Shown here one piece after another: positions 1 through 11,133 of a DNA stretch of 64,000 nt. Origin of the DNA: Skeletonema tropicum (lineage: Eukaryota; Bacillariophyta; Thalassiosirophyceae; Thalassiosirales; Thalassiosiraceae); contig CM074144.1 in the NCBI GenBank assembly GCA_037178625.1, positions 1,302,001 to 1,366,000 of the forward strand, read 5' to 3'. The stretch's first letter is position 1, and every line of letters begins with the position of its first letter. Both the position numbers and the translations under genes were made by a program. The notes under the pieces were generated by a model. The model made no database searches, was not told where the DNA came from, and saw nothing but the letters and a program-made list of their open reading frames with translations.

Positions 1-2
1 CT

Positions 3-763
3 TCCATCCATGCAACAACTGCCACCACCTCCATCGTCAATTGGACACCACAAGATCTAACAAAAGACAATGTCGGCTTCCTCCCCATCCCACCAAATGA
101 CTACATCAAACAATACCAGTCCAACCCTCTACAACTCTGGCCTGTCGAATTTTTCGTCATTGTCTATCGGCACATCCCATCACCACACCCAAATACTGAA
201 ACAACAACTTCAACTACCACTACTAAACCTACAACTACTCAAATACTCGTACGTAAATCAGCCAATGGCACATCCAAATATGGAGTAGGCACAGGAGTTC
301 CAGTAACACGATGGATGCTTTCCTCTCAATCTCCACCACCGATGGGATATCAAAAGGCAGTACCGGAGATTACATTTGATGTGTGTAATTTTCCAGAGTT
401 TGCAGCAACTGATGATAATAATGCGGATGAGAGGAGAAGAGAATCGTGGACGTATAGTAAGATTGACATTTGTGAGGATGCATTCCACTCTGATGATGAT
501 GGCGGTGATGGGAACAACTTTGAGGATGTCGAATTGCAAGAATACGCAAGTAACATTCGTCAACAACTCCAGAATGAATTGTCACAACAGCTGCTGCTGC
601 TGCAAACAACCAAATACGAAGAAGGAGAAGAAGAAGAAGAAGAATTGAGTGATGATTGGGATTTCAATGTATTATCGACAGTAAAGAGTATCCTTGATAA
701 TGACAATAGTGTGGCTGCTATTCAAGGATCATTTCGAATGTCGGGTCTCTTCGGTTCCAAAGA

Positions 764-801
<38 letters not shown>

Positions 802-1391
802 ATGAAGATGAAGATGATGATGACTCTACCACCACGAAACAACGTCACGTCAACTTCAACAAGGCACCATCCCCGCACACCATTGCCAAATCCACCAAAA
901 TTTACACCATGTTCCCCCAAATGCCCCATCCACTACCACCACCAACCACCACACCTCACGAACTCCAACAAGAAATTACAACTCGTTCTCAACGTATGCA
1001 AGAGAGTGGACGGGATCCACATAAAGATAAATATGGAAGGGTATATACTCATATATCGACTTCAAATGTGAGTAATACAATTCATGGAGTGTACATGACA
1101 TTTGATGCAAGTGAACTTTTACCTCCTGGTGGTGAGGATGAGGAGGATGATGTGCCTCCTCCTCCTCCTCCGGCGTATGATTTGTTTGGAATCAAGCCAA
1201 TTGAACGAGAGTGGGTTTCATTGGAGGAATTAAAGGTGATGGAGGAAGTGTTGGTGGATGATGATGATGATAATGATCAACAAAAACGAAGTGTTATTGG
1301 GGAATGTGATACCAAGAGTCAATTTATTTCGGGATTCATTGTGAGGCAGTTGATTCGAGATGGTGTTATTGGAGTCAACAACTTGGAGTGA
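3..1391 (+). CDS. Acidic low-complexity protein, 5'-partial (function unknown)
   Basis: The reading frame is open from base 3 to the TGA at 1389-1391, so the gene starts before the window; an in-frame ATG at 315 is probably internal because the upstream 312 bases read as ordinary protein, including an LWPVEFF-like hydrophobic stretch. I do not recognise the family. Visible parts are an N-terminal Thr-rich run, an Asp/Glu-rich centre with a Glu run encoded near 618-644, a 12-Thr run encoded by (ACT)12 at 765-800, further Asp runs, a Pro run near 1157-1172 and a more ordinary C-terminus. Trinucleotide-run codon expansions are typical of diatom low-complexity proteins. The upstream gene part and any introns are outside view. 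Confidence that this is coding is high; no function is offered. Confidence 0.7.
765..800 (+). repeat. (ACT)12 trinucleotide microsatellite in coding sequence
   Basis: Twelve perfect ACT units encode twelve threonines. Being a multiple of three, it can change length without breaking the frame. Confidence 0.95.
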
Positions 1392-1595
1392 TTCTGCTTC
1401 TCTCTGTCTCTCTAGAGAGAGAGAGATGGAGCCCCCGCCTATCCTATGATGTGTCTATGGAGAGAGAGAGCATTTTTTGTCGATAGGGCGAATTTAAATT
1501 TTGTCAACAACCAATACGAAAATCGACCATCGTCATTCTTGCGTATCGAAATCGAACGTAACGATAGCATTGCTACAGTCTAATCTCCCTACACA

Positions 1596-2957
1596 ATGAA
1601 TTCGCCTGAGAGCTACAAGCGCCGTAAAACTATGCCCGCCTCCACCTCGGCAGCCAATAATATCAACGACTTATCGGCAGATCTTTGCTGCATCATTGCT
1701 GATTTTCTACCAAAGACATCCAGGGCACTCTTGGCTGTTGCGTTAACTGCACCTTCGGCATCGTTCCGAGAGAGTGAGTGGAAAGGACAGCCGAATGCTC
1801 TGAGCCAGGCAATCATCTCGCGTACCAAAGGAGATATGCCTGTTGAATCTACTCTGTTGGATGAATTGTGTGAGGAAGCTCGTGCTGAGGCGGAGGCGAA
1901 AGGCAAACACCGTGCGGAAAAATTGTGGACAGATCCGAAAGAGCGTGAGCAACGCTTTAGGCAGCGTTTATCGGATCAGATGAAAGAGTACTATTGCAAG
2001 CGTCATTGTTCTGGATATGATTGGAGTGTGTTGGACTTTGTTGACCTCCCCATATCGCTAGCAATGCGTCTGAGTGACGATGATGTGGGTGCTATCTTGG
2101 TCTGTATTGACGCAAAAAACAAGCTTGAAAGGTTGAAACTGACACACTGCACCAATGTTGTTGGTCATGGATTGGAACCTCTGCGTTCTTCGACTCGGTT
2201 GCAATATTTAGACTTGGGGCTAGTGAGGCAATTCGAGAAGCCGTATTTGGCCCGGGCAATGGCCAGTGGAACAAGTTTCGAATTTCTGTTTGACAATGCA
2301 AAGCTGTCTGAGGATCCAGTGTGTGGCATCATTGACAGCATTCTTCGTGGAGAGGAGTATTCATTGGATCGTCTGCAATATCCCCAGAAATGGAACCCCG
2401 AGTCCGATGCTCTTGTAAATTTGAATGACGAAAATGTGTTTCGAAGTGAAAGAATGAAGCAATTTGTCGATGAGCACAGTGCCATTGTGAACAAGTTTTC
2501 TTGTTGTGTATACTTCGACGAAGATAATGAAGGGCTCTGTTCTTTCCTGCAAATTGAAGGGTCGGATCTGGTTGACGCTTGCAACAGTTGCAGTGGAGAA
2601 ATCCCTTTTAGAGCTTGCTCTGAATGTAGCGATATCGTATGCTGTGAGTGTTGTGACACGGAAGAATGCGACGTCTGCATGATCGTACACTGTCCTCGCT
2701 GTAAAAGGGATAATAATTTTGACGAAGTTACATGGTGTGAAGCAGCAGGGTATGGAGCCGATTGTCCGCCTACATGTTCCAGCTGCCGATTGAAAAGCTG
2801 CCGAGACGGTACCAATACTTGTTCTGAGTGTAGAAGTGAGGTGTTTGGTGAGTTGTTGGATGAGTGCAACACAAAGCAGGTGCAGATCGATTCACAAAAT
2901 GATGAAATGAAGAGATTGCGCTCGATCATTGAAGAACTGACTCTCCACAATAAGTGA
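1596..2957 (+). CDS. F-box-like protein with LRR-like middle and Cys-rich C-terminus
   Basis: 453-aa single-exon ORF starting at ATG 1596. Residues ~26-50 (LSADLCCIIADFLP followed by RALLAVALT) fit the pattern of an F-box-like N-terminus. Residues ~145-240 have irregular leucine-rich spacing suggestive of degenerate LRRs. Residues ~325-425 are dense in Cys with several CxxC pairs and occasional His, consistent with one or more zinc-binding modules, and the last ~30 residues form a short charged helix. F-box proteins usually recruit substrates to SCF ubiquitin ligases, and the zinc-binding end could add a second interaction surface; both are inferences from architecture. Short intergenic GA/CT low-complexity DNA precedes the gene. 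The F-box assignment is moderate; that this is a real gene is high. Confidence 0.72.
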   Translation: MNSPESYKRRKTMPASTSAANNINDLSADLCCIIADFLPKTSRALLAVALTAPSASFRESEWKGQPNALSQAIISRTKGDMPVESTLLDELCEEARAEAEAKGKHRAEKLWTDPKEREQRFRQRLSDQMKEYYCKRHCSGYDWSVLDFVDLPISLAMRLSDDDVGAILVCIDAKNKLERLKLTHCTNVVGHGLEPLRSSTRLQYLDLGLVRQFEKPYLARAMASGTSFEFLFDNAKLSEDPVCGIIDSILRGEEYSLDRLQYPQKWNPESDALVNLNDENVFRSERMKQFVDEHSAIVNKFSCCVYFDEDNEGLCSFLQIEGSDLVDACNSCSGEIPFRACSECSDIVCCECCDTEECDVCMIVHCPRCKRDNNFDEVTWCEAAGYGADCPPTCSSCRLKSCRDGTNTCSECRSEVFGELLDECNTKQVQIDSQNDEMKRLRSIIEELTLHNK

Positions 2958-3163
2958 GATCTTCTTTGCGTATGTACGTTGTGGCCCGGGTAGAGTTATA
3001 GTGCTCGCTAGATAGAATTTGAGTGTCTCCGATTTACTTCGCTTGTTGAATCAATTCTACCCGAAGCAACACCCGAATGCTTGAGTAAAGTCGAATATTG
3101 CCATGATTGATTGGCTAAGGCGAATAAGAATGATATCTAATATTTAGGTGATGTAGTTGGTAT

Positions 3164-3508
3164 TCAGGATCTTGTCCCTGTAACTAATGTTGGGGCTCCT
3201 CTTTTTTTCTTTGGAGACTGTTCATTGTCATTACTTGATGGTGTCAATTGTGGTGGCTGCGGTAAAGCTGTAGCAGTGGTAGTAGTAGGCTGTGATGTAG
3301 ATGTAGCAGTGGTAGTAGTAGGCTATAGTGTAGCTGTAGCAATGGCAGCAGTAGGCTGATTAGAAGACACTGTTGTCATTTGAATGGATGGTAGTTCAGT
3401 TGATGTACTGCTAAGATGATTCGATGGGTTTTCGGTTGATTTGTTGGACGTTTTGTTTGGATGAACTGTTTGTGGAAGGCACGGATGTTCTTCATCTATT
3501 TTATGCAC
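3164..3508 (-). other. Possible minus-strand exon or gene remnant with 33-bp repeats
   Basis: On the minus strand a frame runs from 3508 down to a TGA at 3164-3166, with a single in-frame TAG at 3323-3325. It encodes Ser/Thr/Pro-rich sequence ending in a basic KKKR patch. There is no ATG at its start; instead a pyrimidine-rich TTTCAG precedes it, which could be a splice acceptor. Three 33-bp (11-codon) units lie inside it, and the TAG arises where one unit reads CTATAG and another TCACAG. It could be the last exon of a decayed gene overlapping the promoter of the downstream HEAT gene, or a chance ORF. Confidence 0.3.
3270..3368. repeat. Three tandem 33-bp units
   Basis: Units begin at 3270, 3303 and 3336 (GTAGCAGTGGTAG...). 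The first two are almost identical and the third is more diverged. The period is a multiple of three, matching the minus-strand frame described above. Confidence 0.85.
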
Positions 3509-3575
3509 CTGAAATTTAAAAATATGGAGATCTCTTTGAACAAACCATTCCCAAGAAGCATCTCAATGACAAAGA

Positions 3576-6500
3576 ATGACGACGCTCACAAGCTCCGAGC
3601 TGGTTGGAATCTCGTCGAATGATTCAGCATTCTGCACGCGAGTGCTAACTCACTGGAAGTCGCACATCCTCCGAGCGGCCTCAACTGAAGAAATTCTTCA
3701 GCTCTTTGATTGCTCCATAAGCGATGATTCAGTTCTGTCGACATTGCTAGCAATAATCAATGATGAGCTGACATTTATCACAACAGAGGGTCATCGCGAA
3801 TTTAGCGTGGAGATTCTACGCGAGATTTTACAGCGAGTGTTTGGGTTTGGCCAACAGAAAGGCTGCGTTGAAGCAAATCCCAAGGAGGACCATCTCGACA
3901 TTCTTCATTCATTGTTTCAACGATGCTCTCATCTCTTTGAAAGAAGAATGAGTCGCCATGATAGTACCGACCATCAAGGCTTTCATGGGAGCTCATTGTC
4001 ATCACTGGAGCAATCAGAGCACATTCGCCTATCGCTCGTGGAGTTGATGTCTGAGTTGGGGAGCTATTTCATCATGCATACTCGGAGTGTGGACATGGAA
4101 CCAATTGATGAAGCTGCATCATGCATCTGTCAAACATTAGCAAACTACGTCTTGAGTGATCCTTTCCCCGACATACTTGTTGCATCGTGCGCATTGGTAC
4201 AAATGCTCGCTAAACTATGTCCTGCTATAGTGGAGTTGAATTCCAAAGACTTGCTGCTACAACTTGCAGGAAAAGAGGTAAAGCATTGCCTGTTTCGAAA
4301 TCGGCGCTCCAAGATTCGGAGTGAAGCTGTTGAGACAAGCTGTGCGATTGTTCTTTGCCAAGCCAGCGATTCGGCTGGCAACTTTGTCGAGCACGACGAT
4401 AGATCAATGTCATTACCTCTGCTAGAAGCACTCCAAAGCAATCTACTGCCAGGATGGGAGCAACTCGTCATGATGGACGCATCAGTCTCGGTTCGAGTCG
4501 CTGCCCTTAATGCTGTAGGAATGACGGCGAAACAATTCGACTGGAAGTACTCTCCCTGCGAAGAACGTCATGGCCTCCTTACACCAGGCAAAGAGACTCA
4601 CCAGTCCATGGAGCTGACGACAATTGTTGAATCAAAGATACTGTCATTATTTGTACTGGGTGCTTCGGATGGAAACACCCAGGTCCAATCAATAGCCATT
4701 CAACAAATGATTTGCACTCTCAACTGCGGTAGCCACGACAATGGACAAAGAGGGAACGTTCCCTGGAATACAATTGCACGTTATTTCGAACCCGTTCTGG
4801 AGCCGACTCTGGCTTCTTGTTCGCTCTCTTGGTCGACTTGTCAAGGCAGAGTTCGATCCTTGGAAGCTCTGCAAGTACTCCTCAGCTTTGCCATCGCAAT
4901 TCTGGACAGTACAGTCGTTAAAAATCAGACATTATTGCCAAGGATTCATCCAATCGTAGAATGCCTACGAAAGAACATCGTTAGTGAAGAAAAAGATGTC
5001 CTGCAGGTAAGAAATGATGTCACATTTTGGCAAACTTTTTGACGATTCTTTTCATCTCTGACTTTCTATTCTCTGACTATCTCTTCTCACACCCTCACCA
5101 GGCGGCACTAACTGCTTGCTCAATTCTTGGTGGGAGTGATATATGCTCCACACATGTATTAGATATGTTGACTGTATCCAGCAAGAATAACATCGAGCTA
5201 AGCAAGGACGCAATTGCAATGATATCATCTCCACGGGAAGCTGCATCCACTATGTTGTTACTTAGCCGCATGGTAAAGGGAATGATATGTAATACAGACG
5301 CAGCTGAAATCCTGTGTAAAGTGGACCCAACATTATCAATTTCGACTCCCAATTGGGTCTACACCTCGCCTTTATCGATGGCAACAATCACGACGCTGAT
5401 CTCCCATACTTCTGTCACGAATTGTGTTTCAGTAAATCCTTCATTGGCTTGGGCGCTTCTAGACGCCATATCCGAGGTTGTGAAATGCTGCAAGCATCAC
5501 TTGAGTATTGGAGAAGAATGCCACGATAGTTTGTGGACACTGAAAGAGGAATCAGTACTGGAGATTTTGATTGGTATTGTTCATCTGCTTGGCTGTCCCG
5601 AATCATATGGCTTGTCAGCCCAAGCGACTGCAATCCTTCAAGAGTTCTCTTCCTTCTTCCTTTGTAATGATGTGAAGCGATCACTTTTAGATTTCCACTT
5701 CCGTAAGCTCGTTCCAAAGATCACAGCTGCTGCTGACTTTGCATTCCCTTGGAAGGAATCTCATGCTGCATTTTTGGCGATGACTGCTCTGCTGAGAGTA
5801 GTAGAGGGCGCTACAGTCTCGAGCAACTTTGAATTGGTTGCTCCCTTCTTCATACACCACATGTCGAGTACTGAGATTGCCAAAGAAGTAGAACCAGAGG
5901 AATATTCGTTACGAATAACGCTCATGTCCTTACTTCAATGCGTTCTCTCAGATGATACCTTCCATTCTATTCAGCACATTTCTAGTAGCAAGACTGCCCC
6001 CACAAATATCATATTATCACTAGTCCTCCCCAATGCTGTGTGGAGAGCCGGGGGACTAGCCTCGGCTTTACGAAAGCTGTCCGTGGCTACTGTCTTTTCT
6101 TTATTGTGTCATATGAAAGGAATTGATGAGGCTTCAGCGCTGCACTCTGACACATTGGCACAGCTAATCCCAGTTCTACATTCATGTTTGGAAGATACAG
6201 AGCCATCCACTAGAGAGATTGCCACAATCAACCTTGCTCTGATTTTAGAGCAGTCATCCTCAGAAGTGATTCAGACGATATGGATGATTGACGCTCGAAT
6301 TCTTGATACATTACAGCCTAGTTTATTGAGTTTGTTAGATGATAACCACAATCCAACCAGACTAGCTGCGTGTAGAGCCTTGAAATCCATCTTGAACTTG
6401 CGTTCGCCGTCTGAAAAGGTTATCTCAAGTCTAATAGTACACTTGGATGATGACGATCAAGAGGTGAAAGAGCATGTTCATGGAGTTCTTCATGAAGTTC

Positions 6501-6652
6501 TTGAATTGTTACTGCTCAGTAGCAAATATGACGAGGCGAGAGATTGTAGTGGTAAAGTGCTGACCACGGCAAATCGGTATCTGAAGGAAGCTCTCCGCAC
6601 TCATCGCGACAGGTCCTACTGCAGCTCGCTGATCAATATGATTGAAGGATAG
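3576..6652 (+). CDS. DNAAF5: HEAT-repeat protein, probable dynein axonemal assembly factor 5
   Basis: Two exons, 3576-5006 and 5102-6652, give 993 aa; exon 1 is exactly 477 codons, so the intron is phase 0 and both frames join cleanly. The protein is almost wholly alpha-helical with HEAT-like repeats throughout. The C-terminal part has an LLDDN-x-x-x-TRLAACRAL repeat, then a LIVHLDDDDQEVKE repeat, and ends with a HRDRSYCSSLI motif. These match my recollection of the C-terminal layout of DNAAF5/HEATR2 (HEAT repeat 2), a cytoplasmic factor for preassembly of axonemal dynein arms. Centric diatoms have flagellated male gametes, so such a factor is plausible. Length is somewhat above the ~855 aa of the human protein. 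Alternative: another ARM/HEAT scaffold. Start ATG 3576 is preceded by an out-of-frame ATG at 3566. Confidence 0.7.
5007..5101 (+). other. Spliceosomal intron, 95 nt, phase 0
   Basis: Donor CTGCAG|GTAAGAA and acceptor CTCACCAG|GCGGC, with a pyrimidine-rich tract before the acceptor. Removing it fuses the two HEAT-protein frames without a codon change. Confidence 0.9.
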
Positions 6653-8623
6653 AGAGGCAGATCTAAGATAATACCGTCTGAACATTGAAACAATCACATT
6701 TGAATTCAGTAACTTTCAATGCATCGCAGTTCTACTTTGGCTTTACTGTCTTACTGTATATACTTACATCAAACTATCTGCTTCGTCTTAATATTTCACT
6801 GATGCTGATGGGTTAAGATTAAGAGTAAGAGTAATTTAAGAGTAACAGATCAAGATATTCACCTCTTCCAATGGCATTGATACTTTGAACATTTCCCAGC
6901 ACCTTTTCTAATAGCTGCTTCAGTGTACACAAGGTATTTGGATGCTGTAAAATTTGTTAGCAAGGAGACTAAGATTGAACGAATTCAAGCATTCTTCTAT
7001 GTGCCTGCTACTGGCAGGAAAAAATTTTCACTGGAAAAAATTGTCACTGTCACTGAAACTCCACACAAAACACTAACAAAACACAAAAAACACGAGTTCT
7101 ACACCCTTACATGGAGGTTCTGTGCCTCCATGTCGACCCCTAACACAAATAGTCGACCATAATACGATAGTACAGACTATTAGCTTTCGATAGAACCACT
7201 GGTCAACGTTATATGCAGTATACTCGAATAGCAGCAGCAGTACAGGCATGCAGATCTGCCGTAGGCATGCTTCATTCTAGCTCGAAATAGCAGTTATCGG
7301 TCACAAATTCGTCGGTAGGTGCTCTATCTCGACGAATTATAGTCTCTTCCGCATCAGATATTGTACATATACTGTTTGGGATGCTATCTTTCAACTGATT
7401 TATGAATTTTCGTCGGGCAACATGGCCATATTTAGACTACATATTACAATTTTGTTAGTGATTTGTGTGTGAAAATTGTGAGCTGTCACGACGCGACAGT
7501 GACAATTATTTCCCGCCAGTAGCCTGATTTGGATTTGGATTTTGGATTTGGTGCGGCGGGCAATTTAGTGTTAGTGAGTCTCGAGTTAGTTGCATGCGTC
7601 TCTCCAAAACCGGATGGGCCCTAAGTACTGGGATTCAATGCGATATCCCTACCTACCCCTATGTGCGGGTTATAACCTCATTTAGAATCTATGTGCGGGT
7701 TATAACCTCACTTAGCAATGTGCCGCTAATGGACGCCATAGACGCCACCAACCGTCTAACCCCTGCATCAGGATCATCAACTGGACCAATATGATCAATG
7801 TTGACCGTTGGTTTGGGCCGCGGTAGTGTGTGTGGGGTTGTTGTGTAGCCTCATTACACGGCACCGGCCATCATCTTTTTCAGCCGTCGCCAAGCAGTTG
7901 TGGTGATGATTACGTCAACCATAAACGTCCGTCTCGTCTCCCCTTCATCACGCGATGATACTTTATATATATGGGGATGGTTCGGTGCCAGTATTCCTTC
8001 GGTTTGGGCTTGTATTCATGCTGAATTCGATAATCGCCGCTCGGTATTATTTTCCGGCCACAATAATAATCGTCGATCATCGACAAATGAAATGATTTAG
8101 ATGGCCAGCACACGATAGTGAGGGCAGCCAAATTGAACAATAAAGTATTATGGATGCTCTGGGCTTGTGGAATGGACACAACTATCGCTCTTATGATGAG
8201 TCAACACGTCGTCTTCAGAAGGGCAACTCAAAAAAGCGCGTATTATTTCTGCAAACACGGAGAAGATTAGTGTTATTTCATGTTTAATTATTGGATTGTG
8301 GCGAAAATAGTGCGAACTGAGGGGGACTGGGGAGTACTGTGTGGGAAGTAGCCGTTCATCATGGACAGTGGAGTGAATGATGAATGATATCTACTTGTGG
8401 GAAATAAATGTGAAAATTATTCACAACGCTGAAACAACGCCCATTTGGTTATAAAATGTGATGATCGTCAATCGAATTATCCACAATAGTATTAAGTACA
8501 ATAAGGTACTGTGAAATGTATACAATTCATTGTCCAGAGCAACTAATTCCCACGTCCTTCTCCAGGTAGACGAATCTGGGGCAAACGAAAAGTGAGTTTG
8601 CCCGCGGGTGCATCCGCTGATTT
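6653..8623. other. Intergenic region without a supported gene
   Basis: No ORF here looks coding on either strand. A 27-bp direct repeat with a 30-bp period occurs at 7659-7685 and 7689-7715 (CTATGTGCGGGTTATAACC). The rest is AT-rich unique sequence with poly-purine and GGATTTGG runs near 7530. Confidence 0.6.
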
Positions 8624-8769
8624 GGCGGGCAACTAAGGTGGACCAGGCAACTACCTAAGTACTTACCTACAACAGGTACTTATTTCTATTGTCCGGGCTT
8701 CGTGTGTCCGGACTTTCAGACAGGCACCGCTGTGAAGGGCAATCATCAGGCGGGCAACTACGGTGGACC
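8624..8769. repeat. Pair of 21-bp direct repeats 125 bp apart
   Basis: GGCGGGCAACTAAGGTGGACC at 8624-8644 recurs at 8749-8769 with one change. Possible remnant of a small mobile element end; function unknown. Confidence 0.6.
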
Positions 8770-8807
8770 CTCTGTACTCGGACAGAGCGAACGCGCACCC
8801 CTACCTT

Positions 8808-9574
8808 AGGAGGGGTGGCCTCGTACGTAGAACCATACTAATTCCGCTAAGTAACCAAGTTGTCAGCCACGAGACATCGGACAGTTACTCCTGTAACCAT
8901 TTTTGCTAATAGTGTGGCAGCCACGAGACATCTGAGAGTTACACATGTAACGATTTGGCTGACAAGTTTCCCGAGCCACCACCACCGACCATCAAATAAA
9001 AATAATAGTGTCCATGAGAGAGAGATTCACCAAATGAAGATGGTGAAGTAGTTGCTGAGGATATTCTCATCGAGAGGGATGTTGTTATTATTGCAAACGT
9101 GAAGATTGGAAATGGAGCAAACGCTACTACGGTGCAACGACCATTTCGTGTCATGGTGATTCATGATAAACATTACAACAAGTGGATGATAAGTCAATCG
9201 TCTAGTAAGAAGTGGGGGAAAGAAGCAAAGCCATACAAGGTAGACATTCGAATGCTCCGGAAGAATGAAGTTGGTGAGTATGAAGATGTCGAATTATATG
9301 ATGCAGATTACAACAAGGAAGAGGTTGCAAAGCGTATTGGAGAGAATTTGATTCTCGATGTAGTTGGAAAGTTGCATGTAATTGGTTGAGTTCATTAATA
9401 ATGGGGTTATTTCATGTTAGACTTTTCGTAGAGGTTCAGCCTCCCTACCCATGTAACCCGATGTTACAGATCCTAGTACAAGTTTACGTAGGAATTAAAT
9501 TCCTACGTCATCAGCGAGGAAGCCAGCAGTTACACATGTAACGATTTCGCGGACAGGTTGAGGCCACCCCTCCT
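8808..9574. repeat. Inverted-repeat-bounded segment upstream of the transporter
   Basis: A perfect 15-bp inverted repeat (AGGAGGGGTGGCCTC at 8808-8822, its complement at 9560-9574) bounds 767 bp. Inside, a ~45-bp block containing GTTACACATGTAACGATTT occurs near 8936-8965 and again, same orientation, near 9530-9557, and a related block lies near 8862-8905. The right end is only ~32 bp from the ATG of the transporter gene. It may be a decayed non-autonomous DNA element; no target duplication was identified. Confidence 0.4.
9018..9389 (+). pseudogene. Gene fragment of unknown family
   Basis: The frame is open from 9018 (just after a TGA) to a TGA at 9387-9389 and encodes ~123 residues with coding-like composition, including an FRVMVIHDKHYNKW segment and several EDVELYDAD-like acidic turns. 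There is no ATG near its beginning; the first internal ATG is at ~9150. It lies entirely within the inverted-repeat-bounded segment, so it is more likely a captured or decayed gene piece than a working gene. I do not recognise the family. Confidence 0.4.
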
Positions 9575-9606
9575 CCTACCTTGCAGACCTACCTTGCTCC
9601 TTGCTC

Positions 9607-11133
9607 ATGCTCAATCATGGTGACACCACACATCAACAACACTTAAGTAGTATGGTGTCAATAGCAGAGCATGAGCCGCTAGTAAGGCTTGAGCTCGACA
9701 AAAGAGCTCAGTCGTCGATGATTGGCGAAGATAGAACTTCCTATGCCGGCGGAGAAGAAAGTTGCAACACCGACGGTAATGGCGGCAGCGCCATCAATCA
9801 AAGCGATAGAAGTCATGGTTCCTCCGTCATCCAAACTGCACTAAACATGGCAAAATTGTGCATGGGCACGGGGACACTAGCGCTGCCATTTGCTGCCGAG
9901 AAAGGAGGACTGATATTCAACGTGGTTGGGTTGGCCTTGATCGCTGTATGGAATTATTATTGTGCAAATTGTGTGTTGCGTTGCAGAGACTGTCTTCCTC
10001 CAAGAATCAAGAGGGCAGACTCAGACTCGGATATAGAACGGTCTTCAACCGGACAGCAACAATTTTATGGGAGTGTCGAAGAAGACCAAGAAGGACTGCA
10101 ACAAAGCAACAATATAAAACCTCCTCCTGATGGAACCACACCATATGCTGCCGTAGCTTGGTATGCGGCAGGTCCGGTTGGTCTGTTAGGACTTGATCTA
10201 CTTATGCTACTATTAATGGTCATGCTCGTCATAGCTTACGAAGTCGCAATGATATCATTCATAGATGACATGCCAATCACCACGGGCTCAAGAAAGATTG
10301 ACATTATCATCCCAAGTGTAATCGTGGCACTACTGTCTTGTTCCCCGGACGTGAGCTTCCTTTCAAAGTTCTCAGTTATTGGATTATTAGCATTGGCTTT
10401 ATCATTCGTCGTCATAGTGTGGCAGGGTTTGACGGAGAATGGGCTCACAGGCTTTCAATCTACTCTGACTTTATGGCCGAGAAATGTTACAGATGCAAGT
10501 AGTTGGTTCGGTGTTGTTGTCTTTGGCTATGGAATAGTACCATTCATATTGAACTTTCACGATTCAATGAAAACACCCCAACATATTGGTCTTGCGATGA
10601 AGATGGGATTGGTTTTTGTCTTCTTTGCATACATCATCATTTCTAGTGGGGTAAGCATACTCTTCTCTCCATCTCATTCCTTTGATGGAGATGTGTTGCA
10701 GGCACTCCCAACGAATTCATGGCTGGCGCTGCTTGTTCGACTACTGATGACATTTGTTGTGGCAATGACTGCTCCTCTTATTGTGGTGCCATGCGGAGAA
10801 ATGATTGAGGGAAAGATAGGAATAGGACTGGATGAAGTGTACAAGCAAATAGCAGTTCGTGTGCTACTTTGCGTGATGTGCACAGGATTAGCTGAATATG
10901 CTCCTGGTTTTGTGCATATTGTGAGCTTTACAGGATGCTTAGGTGTCTCAATCGTTGGATTCGTTCTACCTCCGTTGTTTTGCATTCAGTTGAGGCACAA
11001 CATTCGGAAGGATGACGCGTCAAAGATGGATCTCATATCCTTCTGTGATTTGAGTGCACTTGTGATTGGTATAATAGCAACAATTTTGACATCAATAATG
11101 ACGTTTGGTGAGATGAGGAGGAGCCAGCTATAA
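9607..11133 (+). CDS. Amino acid/auxin permease (AAAP, SLC38-like) transporter
   Basis: 508-aa single-exon protein from ATG 9607. The first ~80 residues are hydrophilic and cytosolic-like. At ~80-120 comes the family's hallmark first helix (LNMAKLCMGTGTLALPFAA followed by a Gly/hydrophobic helix), and about ten more hydrophobic segments follow to the C-terminus, giving the usual 11-helix Aa_trans fold. The loop after the second helix (~130-180) is long and acidic. Family members move amino acids with H+ or Na+ across plasma or vacuolar membranes; the substrate cannot be read from sequence. Length and helix count are normal and there are no stops. Its promoter lies within or next to the inverted-repeat-bounded segment ending at 9574. 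A second possible ATG is at 9652. Confidence 0.88.
   Translation: MLNHGDTTHQQHLSSMVSIAEHEPLVRLELDKRAQSSMIGEDRTSYAGGEESCNTDGNGGSAINQSDRSHGSSVIQTALNMAKLCMGTGTLALPFAAEKGGLIFNVVGLALIAVWNYYCANCVLRCRDCLPPRIKRADSDSDIERSSTGQQQFYGSVEEDQEGLQQSNNIKPPPDGTTPYAAVAWYAAGPVGLLGLDLLMLLLMVMLVIAYEVAMISFIDDMPITTGSRKIDIIIPSVIVALLSCSPDVSFLSKFSVIGLLALALSFVVIVWQGLTENGLTGFQSTLTLWPRNVTDASSWFGVVVFGYGIVPFILNFHDSMKTPQHIGLAMKMGLVFVFFAYIIISSGVSILFSPSHSFDGDVLQALPTNSWLALLVRLLMTFVVAMTAPLIVVPCGEMIEGKIGIGLDEVYKQIAVRVLLCVMCTGLAEYAPGFVHIVSFTGCLGVSIVGFVLPPLFCIQLRHNIRKDDASKMDLISFCDLSALVIGIIATILTSIMTFGEMRRSQL

Noticed and set aside
6923..7162. 79-codon frame downstream of the HEAT gene
   Set aside because: Low-complexity Lys/Thr content, non-ATG-like context (GTG start) and no similarity; probably non-coding.
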